In this document: one piece after another, positions 12,578 to 13,296 of the stretch | How the letters are laid out: each line of letters begins with the position of its first letter | How positions within the stretch are numbered: the stretch's first letter is position 1 | From: Betaproteobacteria bacterium | GTDB taxonomy: Bacteria > Pseudomonadota > Gammaproteobacteria > Burkholderiales > SG8-39 | Assembly: GCA_029858545.1 (NCBI GenBank) | Contig: JAOUFA010000059.1 | Span: 1-13,296 of the forward strand | Direction: 5' to 3' | Length of the DNA: 13,296 nt | Made by a program: the position numbers and the translations under genes | The notes under the pieces: generated by a model | Database searches by the model: none | Seen by the model: the letters and a program-made list of their open reading frames with translations, nothing else | What the model was told of the DNA's origin: nothing

Positions 12578-13296
12578 TCAGTTCTTCTTCGCGGCGGCGC
12601 GGGCCTGCGCCACCATGCGTTCGGCGTCCTCGACCATTTCCTTGCCGCGCAGCCCTTTCTCGGTCATTTCCTTGATCCACTCATCGTAGACCGGCTGCGC
12701 GACCTTGCGCCAGCGCGCCTCTTCTGCGGCGGAAATCTTGACGATCACATGGCCGAGCTTCTTCGCCTTGGCCGCGCCGCGAGCGTCGTCCTCCTCCCAG
12801 CGACGGCCAAACTCCTCGGCCAGCCACGCGCCGGAGTTGGCGTCGAGCACCTTCCTGAGTTCGGGGGCGAGTCCCGCGTAGGCCTTCTTATTCATGACCA
12901 GCGCGAGCGTGGGCTCGTGCAGCGTGGTCTCGATGTGGTACTTGGCGACGTCGATCGTACGCACCGCGAGCGAAATCGACCAGGGCAGCACCGCGCCATC
13001 GACGACGTTGTGCATCAGCGCCTCGGTGACCTTGAGGCCAGGAATCGGCACCGGCACCGCGCCCAGCGCCTTGAGCGCTTCCGTCGACATGCGCGACGGG
13101 GTCCTGATCTTCAGGCCCTTGAAGTCCTCCAGCGACGCAATCTTCTTTTCCTTGGTGTGGATGACACCGCTGCCGGCGGAATGGAACACGATCGGATGCA
13201 CCGCGCCCCACTCCTCCTTGCCCCACTTCTTCACGAAGGCGTCGAACACCGGCGAGACGACGTGCGCCTCATCGCCGATGAACGGCAATTCGAACG
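12578..13296 (-). CDS. dctP: TRAP transporter periplasmic substrate-binding protein (DctP family), 5' truncated by window edge
   Basis: The last 239 codons of a DctP-type solute receptor; the family is about 320-340 residues, so the signal peptide and about 90 residues lie beyond the right edge. The frame is open to position 13296 with no start visible. Motifs: SLEDFKGLKIRTPSRMSTEA, whose arginine is at the position that usually binds the substrate carboxylate, then LGAVPVPIPGLKVTEALMHN and VVDGAVLPW. The C-terminus is an Ala/Lys-rich helix ending AAAKKN. It lies upstream of dctQ and dctM. The conserved arginine fits an organic-acid ligand; the adjacent decarboxylase suggests a hydroxylated aromatic acid, which is inference. 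Confidence 0.93.
   Translation of the reverse strand, partial: FELPFIGDEAHVVSPVFDAFVKKWGKEEWGAVHPIVFHSAGSGVIHTKEKKIASLEDFKGLKIRTPSRMSTEALKALGAVPVPIPGLKVTEALMHNVVDGAVLPWSISLAVRTIDVAKYHIETTLHEPTLALVMNKKAYAGLAPELRKVLDANSGAWLAEEFGRRWEEDDARGAAKAKKLGHVIVKISAAEEARWRKVAQPVYDEWIKEMTEKGLRGKEMVEDAERMVAQARAAAKKN

Noticed and set aside
1..13296. CRISPR array, tRNA or rRNA genes, insertion sequence or integration site
   Set aside because: No regularly spaced repeats, no cloverleaf-like or rRNA-like stretch, no transposase or integrase motif and no terminal inverted repeats were seen on reading the window.

Overview
The window is a GC-rich stretch of about 13.3 kb in which every supported gene lies on the minus strand. 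The yqjD-yqjE-yqjK trio, the TRAP transporter beside a hydroxybenzoate-decarboxylase-like amidohydrolase, and an acylating acetaldehyde dehydrogenase of meta-cleavage pathways all fit an environmental proteobacterium, most likely a betaproteobacterium that uses aromatic acids. That assignment is inference from gene content, not from a phylogenetic marker.

Layout in the direction of transcription (right to left). (1) 13296-9623: a TRAP transport and catabolic operon of dctP (5' end outside the window), dctQ, dctM and a metal-dependent decarboxylase closely resembling gamma-resorcylate (2,6-dihydroxybenzoate) decarboxylase. (2) 9490-8468: yqjD (DUF883), yqjE (holin-like, DUF1469) and a yqjK-like gene. 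(3) 8467-8188: a 280-bp non-coding stretch with a good sigma70-type promoter candidate and several short repeats. (4) 8187-894: a ten-gene Mrp-type cation/proton antiporter operon. (5) 783-1: mhpF/bphJ-type acetaldehyde dehydrogenase, cut off by the window edge.

The antiporter operon is the most distinctive part. Its order is mrpE, mrpF, mrpG, a fused MbhD-MbhE-like gene, mrpB, mrpC, mrpD, a second antiporter-like gene resembling the N-terminal half of MrpA, an 82-residue two-helix membrane protein, and a third antiporter-like gene with a C-terminal extension. The first seven genes follow the order of the antiporter module of archaeal membrane-bound hydrogenase (mbhA-mbhH), with D and E fused. 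MrpA is therefore split, its two halves separated by B, C and D, and no hydrogenase or quinone-oxidoreductase catalytic subunit is present. The genes are joined by 1-16 nt gaps or overlaps (TGATG, GTGA, ATGA, 11 nt), implying one translationally coupled transcript. The expected product is a large membrane complex with three antiporter-like channels exchanging Na+ (or another monovalent cation) for protons.

The TRAP-decarboxylase operon suggests uptake of a carboxylated aromatic followed by non-oxidative decarboxylation. Acetaldehyde dehydrogenase at the other end handles acetaldehyde released by 4-hydroxy-2-oxovalerate aldolase, so the antiporter operon sits between two aromatic-catabolism-type loci. 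No tRNA, rRNA, CRISPR array, insertion sequence or plus-strand gene was found.
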